Part shown: positions 60,521-64,000 of the stretch, in pieces
Layout of the letters: every line of letters begins with the position of its first letter
Numbering within the stretch: the first letter of the stretch is position 1
Source: Megasphaera sp. AM44-1BH
GTDB lineage: Bacteria; Bacillota; Negativicutes; Veillonellales; Megasphaeraceae
Assembly (NCBI RefSeq): GCF_003467125.1
Contig: NZ_QSFA01000001.1
Location: forward strand, 186,001 to 250,000
Reading direction: 5' to 3'
DNA length: 64,000 nt
The notes under the pieces: generated by a model
Told to the model about the DNA's origin: nothing
Seen by the model: only the letters and a program-made list of their open reading frames with translations
Databases searched by the model: none
Position numbers and translations under genes: made by a program

Positions 60521-61591
60521 TCATTTCATATCGATATGACAGGCCAATAGTTCCGCCCGCTCTTCGATACCGGGACAGCGGAGAATGCTTTTCGGTTCGT
60601 TGGCCGTTTCCATGAGGGCAAAATGACCGGGCAGGATGAAGTTCTTGTTGCAGTTCAGGGCACCTATGATCTGTTCCGCCACGATATCGCCGCCGCTGTA
60701 TCCGGAAACGACCAGGGCAAAGACCCGTTTCTTCGAAAAAGTCTGCCAGTCCGTGCGGAACAGAGCCGTCAGGCGGTTGAAAAAAGCCATGATGTTGGCG
60801 CCGACGGCATCGTTGTAGTTGGGACAGATGAGAACCAGCGTATCGCACTGACGCACGGCAGGATAGACCTGTTCCACCATGATGCCGCCATAGAAACAGT
60901 CCCCCCGTTCGCCAAAATGCAGACAGGCCTCGTAGCTGCAGCCCCGGCAGTCCACGACGGTACCGTTGCGCAGTGATATCTCCTCTACACGGGACGCCGT
61001 GAGATGACGACGCACCATTTCCCACAAAAGGAGGGTATTGCTGGTCCGGCGGCTGCTGGCGTGAAGAGCCAGGACGTGGCGCCCCCGTTCTGGTGGCGGG
61101 GCAAAGGAAATCAGTTTCTGTACGAGCTGGCGGACGCCTTCCTCATAGGCCCCCAGATTATCGACGCCCCGTACCCGGGCCTGTATGGTGAAATTGTACA
61201 GTGAGCCCGTGGCCTCTACCAGGGGCTTTCCCGGAAAGGCACAGCCGGCCCGGTTGGCCATAAAAATCATTTCCCTGCCGATTTTCTTAGTAAACAGCTC
61301 ATCGGCCCCATCGACGACGACGGCGCCGCAGCAGCCCTCGAGGCAGTGGACATGCTGGGAGAGGAAAGAAATCATACGGGCATAGGCCATATTGAGGCCG
61401 CCCCGGGCCAGATTGACGGCAAAGAGGAAGCGCAGGTCTTCCCCGCCGCTGCGCCGCGTGCAGAGTGATACGAACGGTTCCAGACTATCGATCACAGTGT
61501 GCGCTACGCCCCGGAGGGCGTAGCGCAGGACGCCGTCTACCCGTTCCGGATGGCCCGGCTCCTGCCAGCCCATTTTAACAACATACAGCAT
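60521..61591 (-). CDS. Iron-sulfur-flavoprotein-like NAD(P)H-dependent oxidoreductase with an extra N-terminal domain
   Basis: 356 residues. The C-terminal half (from about 165) is a flavodoxin-like NADPH-dependent FMN reductase: HASSRRTSNTLLLWEMVRRH near 173, then a cysteine group DCRGCSYEAC followed by a further Cys (about 212-230) as in iron-sulfur flavoproteins, and a second FMN loop SGYSGGDIVAE. The N-terminal half (1-160) is unrecognised, with GGLNMAYARM and a CCG motif. The ATG at 61591 follows AAGAAGGGAT. It is the last gene of a three-gene cassette with an LDH-like and a PRTase-like gene. Confidence 0.6.
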   Translation of the reverse strand: MLYVVKMGWQEPGHPERVDGVLRYALRGVAHTVIDSLEPFVSLCTRRSGGEDLRFLFAVNLARGGLNMAYARMISFLSQHVHCLEGCCGAVVVDGADELFTKKIGREMIFMANRAGCAFPGKPLVEATGSLYNFTIQARVRGVDNLGAYEEGVRQLVQKLISFAPPPERGRHVLALHASSRRTSNTLLLWEMVRRHLTASRVEEISLRNGTVVDCRGCSYEACLHFGERGDCFYGGIMVEQVYPAVRQCDTLVLICPNYNDAVGANIMAFFNRLTALFRTDWQTFSKKRVFALVVSGYSGGDIVAEQIIGALNCNKNFILPGHFALMETANEPKSILRCPGIEERAELLACHIDMK

Positions 61592-61604
61592 GGTACATCC
61601 CTTC

Positions 61605-62597
61605 TTATCGTAACGCGCATAACCGGAGATAAGCATATTCGATGCGGTCGTATAGCGCCCTGGGAAGGGGCCGGTCCTCGTATACCAGCCCTTCTTCACT
61701 ATAGCGGCTGCGTACGCCGAGGAAGGCTCCCCGGTCCTTGTCTCCCAGATATACCGACCCGTAATGCCAGCATCCCCGGAGCGTCAGGAGAATGGACAGA
61801 GCCGCCGACGACAGGGCCGGCGCGATATACGGCTTATAGCCCAGATTCCGGACGACGTGATTGGCTTCTACGACCTTTTTTGTCAGTTCCCGCGAAAGAG
61901 TGTCGTCATAGCCTTCGATGCGGTCGGCAATGACCAGATCTTCCCCGTGGGGTCCGAATGCCCGGCCTTCCGTAAGGTAATGGGCCAGCCGCCCGTCTTT
62001 TTCGGCATAGTAACAGGCCCGGGCATTCATGACGCCAAGGCCATAGCCCCGTATCTGCCAGGGCCGGATACCCGATGCGTCCAGAAAAGCCGCGCACAGG
62101 GGGTCTACGGGGTCGGAAACGATGCAGACCAGCCCCTTGTACCCGGCGCTCCGGGCAAGCCCGGCAAAATGGCCGATAAGGCCCTTATTGGCTTCCAGCT
62201 GGGCCATGCGCACGTCTCCCGTTGCCGAAAGAGGTGGTACGCCTTTGCTGGCACAGAAGATGAAGAGGTCGCAGTCAAAGAGCTGCTCTTCCGTAACGAT
62301 ATGGACGGGAGGCAGGACGGGGCCGTCCCCCTGTGCGGCAAAGGGATAGCGTATCTGGTTGATTTCTATTTCCAGCCGGGATAGATTGTTCCCATTGAGG
62401 TCGCAGATGCCGATGGAGGCGATGTCTGCTGCCCCGAGGAGGCGCAGGCCGATGAGCATGGTCGTGCCCACATCGCCCAGGGCCAGTATATGGACGCGCG
62501 CTTTCTTTCCCGGCTCAAAGGGCCGGTCGGAAAGCGTCAGGGGCGCCGTAATACCGGCTCTTTCCGGCAGTTCATGGATATAATATACCTCTTTCAT
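61605..62597 (-). CDS. Divergent lactate/malate-dehydrogenase-like protein
   Basis: 330 residues. A Rossmann domain (VHILALGDVGTTMLIGL near 35) and an LDH-like catalytic part. Compared with LDH by eye: R130 (substrate-loop Arg), H217 (catalytic His, in FGPHGED) and R193 (in MNARACYY) are kept, but the Asp that partners the His appears to be Met190, and the usual NPVD reads DPVD at 162-165. This suggests a changed substrate or mechanism. The ATG at 62597 follows AAGGAGG. Its stop lies 13 bases before the flavoprotein start. Function unknown. Confidence 0.55.
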   Translation of the reverse strand: MKEVYYIHELPERAGITAPLTLSDRPFEPGKKARVHILALGDVGTTMLIGLRLLGAADIASIGICDLNGNNLSRLEIEINQIRYPFAAQGDGPVLPPVHIVTEEQLFDCDLFIFCASKGVPPLSATGDVRMAQLEANKGLIGHFAGLARSAGYKGLVCIVSDPVDPLCAAFLDASGIRPWQIRGYGLGVMNARACYYAEKDGRLAHYLTEGRAFGPHGEDLVIADRIEGYDDTLSRELTKKVVEANHVVRNLGYKPYIAPALSSAALSILLTLRGCWHYGSVYLGDKDRGAFLGVRSRYSEEGLVYEDRPLPRALYDRIEYAYLRLCALR

Positions 62598-62610
62598 GTG
62601 CCGTTCCTCC

Positions 62611-64000
62611 TTATGATTCATCGAGTTTCCAGTATTCACCCCAGCGCAGGCGGATGAGCCGTTCTATGTCGTTTTCTATGAACCGCGTCAGGTCCATATT
62701 CTGATCGAAAGCGACCCCTACGTCGATATCGGGGTAGCGGGGATAGGTGACGACTTCGCCGAGGCGCTTCAATGTCAGCCTCTTTTCATACGTTTCCTGA
62801 TATACGTCCTGCAGGGTCTTCATGATCAGCCGGGCGTTTTTCAGACACGTCAGAGAATAGAGGAAGGCCGCATCGGGGTCACTGTGCTTGATAAAGGCCG
62901 GCTTGACATAGGGCAGGATGAGATTGACCGACGGATTGCGGTCGTATCCGCTGTAATCGTGGGCATTGTCGATGCTGTCGCCGCCGATGAAGGGATAGCA
63001 GTCCCGTTCATTGAGCCACACTTCCAGTGTGGGCAGATAATAGGCGCATTCGGCCTTGATGTGCTTTTCTGCCATCATATCCATGGCCTGGCCGGTCATG
63101 ACGCCGACCAGGACCTCTTTGATTTCCACCTGGTTCTTGATGAGATACGGCGTCAGCATACGCATGCGGTGCCCCTTGTGGAGCAGGTCGTCGATGAGGA
63201 TGACCGGCCGGTTGAACGATTTGATTGTCCGGACCTGGTTTTCCACCGACGAATAATGATGGGTTTCGGCAATGGTAAAGCCTTTGACGGCGCGGTTGAA
63301 ATACTTTTCGATATGGAGCGATTTCGTGACCGTATTGGGCACGAGGACGTCACTCAGGGCCTTGCCGAAGGGAACCGACATATAGGGGCCGCGCCGCTTT
63401 TTCGGATCATCGACGATGGAAACGCCGTTGATATGGGCCATCTTGGTAATGATCTTATGATGCATGGCGCTCGTATTGAACGACAGGAGCAGCTTGCCGG
63501 GATAAATGCGCCGCATGACGGCCAGCAGATTGGTATGGGCCTGTTCTAGAGCCTGCAGGACCCGGGGATTCTTATTGAAGGGATTCTTGATGATCGTTTC
63601 CACGTCGCGGAAAATGACGATAGGGTCTTTCATATCGACAGCATACAGGGGATGAGAAGCCCCCGGCGGGGCGATATTGACGAATCCCTGTTTCACCAGC
63701 GCATCGAGGACCGTATCGTTATAGCCGGCCTCATCGACGGGATGATACACGGCATAGGCATAGTCGCGGGCGATGAGTTCCGTCAGGACTTCCGTAATGA
63801 TGATCTGGCCAGCATTGGAAATATCCGAATCGTCGGCAATGTACAAAAAGCCGATGGATGCGATGCTGCCGGCGGCATGGCGGCGGATATGGTCTGCCGT
63901 CTGCATGTCGCCGAATTCGGACAGCAGGTCCCGGCTGTGGGCGTTGTGGACGGCGGCATAGGCAATCATCTGCTTCTGCTTCCCTGCGTTGTCAATGTAA
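62611..64000 (-). CDS. Unrecognised protein with a PRTase-like motif, 5' end outside the window
   Basis: At least 462 residues; the frame stays open to base 64000, so the true start lies beyond. An N-terminal part (about 1-110) resembles a GNAT fold (SNAGQIIITEVLTELIARDY; VLDALVKQGFVNI) but lacks the clear acetyl-CoA motif. The middle has a type I phosphoribosyltransferase-like PRPP loop: RPVILIDDLLHKGHRM, with the two Asp but no Thr at the usual place. The C-terminal third is unrecognised. It overlaps nothing, and its stop lies 13 bases before the LDH-like start, so the three genes probably form one operon. I do not assign a reaction. Confidence 0.5.
   Translation of the reverse strand, partial: YIDNAGKQKQMIAYAAVHNAHSRDLLSEFGDMQTADHIRRHAAGSIASIGFLYIADDSDISNAGQIIITEVLTELIARDYAYAVYHPVDEAGYNDTVLDALVKQGFVNIAPPGASHPLYAVDMKDPIVIFRDVETIIKNPFNKNPRVLQALEQAHTNLLAVMRRIYPGKLLLSFNTSAMHHKIITKMAHINGVSIVDDPKKRRGPYMSVPFGKALSDVLVPNTVTKSLHIEKYFNRAVKGFTIAETHHYSSVENQVRTIKSFNRPVILIDDLLHKGHRMRMLTPYLIKNQVEIKEVLVGVMTGQAMDMMAEKHIKAECAYYLPTLEVWLNERDCYPFIGGDSIDNAHDYSGYDRNPSVNLILPYVKPAFIKHSDPDAAFLYSLTCLKNARLIMKTLQDVYQETYEKRLTLKRLGEVVTYPRYPDIDVGVAFDQNMDLTRFIENDIERLIRLRWGEYWKLDES

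Overview
The window looks like ordinary chromosome from a diderm Firmicute of the class Negativicutes, most likely Megasphaera or a close relative. The reasons are a six-gene Rnf complex with ApbE, a trimeric YadA-type outer-membrane protein that carries an S-layer-homology (SLH) domain, phosphatidylethanolamine synthesis genes, a flavodiiron protein, a very large acyl-CoA-dehydratase-activase-like protein, and roughly half GC content. Genus assignment is an inference. I see no insertion sequence, prophage, integrase, CRISPR array, rRNA or replication origin.

Layout. 1-1334: the tail of an FMN riboswitch, then ribBA. 1426-4504 (minus): an exported 5'-nucleotidase, a nucleoside phosphorylase and a PnuC-type transporter, which together read as nicotinamide-nucleotide or nucleotide salvage. 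4651-6693: a Crp/Fnr regulator divergent from an iron-sulfur protein, then an Lrp regulator. 6853-12965 (minus): rnfCDGEAB-apbE behind a strong promoter and an unusually long structured leader. 13639-21116 (minus): argS-pyrG, a DUF1934 gene, the TIGR03915/TIGR03916 radical-SAM pair, a 51-residue ORF and a flavodiiron protein. 21219-24960 (minus): a DUF2157, GDYXXLXY and LppM-like membrane trio. 25177-27348: a universal stress protein and an NhaD-like antiporter. 27507-27740: tRNA-His, tRNA-Gln and tRNA-Lys. 28032-33894 (plus): a 1434-residue activase/dehydratase-like fusion and a purine permease. 34013-41572 (minus): an oppBCDFA operon with an LD-carboxypeptidase and an M20 amidohydrolase, probably for cell-wall peptide uptake and recycling. 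41779-48539: an MFS exporter, pyruvate carboxylase, tatAC, a nitroreductase and a small Xre regulator. 48680-51823: the SLH-tethered trimeric autotransporter and an AT-rich gap full of inverted repeats. 51824-53738: tRNA-Leu and an AGCS symporter under a tandem glycine riboswitch. 53865-57961: wecG-like, psd, pssA, a GT2 glycosyltransferase and surE. 58095-60455: recG and rpmB, divergent. 60521-64000 (minus): an unrecognised cassette of a PRTase-like protein (running off the window), an LDH-like dehydrogenase and an iron-sulfur-flavoprotein-like enzyme.

How it fits together. Rnf couples reduced ferredoxin to NAD and an ion gradient, and ApbE at the end of its operon supplies covalent FMN to RnfG and RnfD. 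ribBA feeds FMN supply and the PnuC operon feeds NAD supply. The Opp, LdcA and M20 genes, the AGCS symporter and the permeases supply peptides, amino acids and purines. pssA, psd, wecG and the SLH protein build the diderm envelope. The least explained parts are the Rnf leader (12966-13260), the inverted repeats upstream of the autotransporter, and the right-end cassette.
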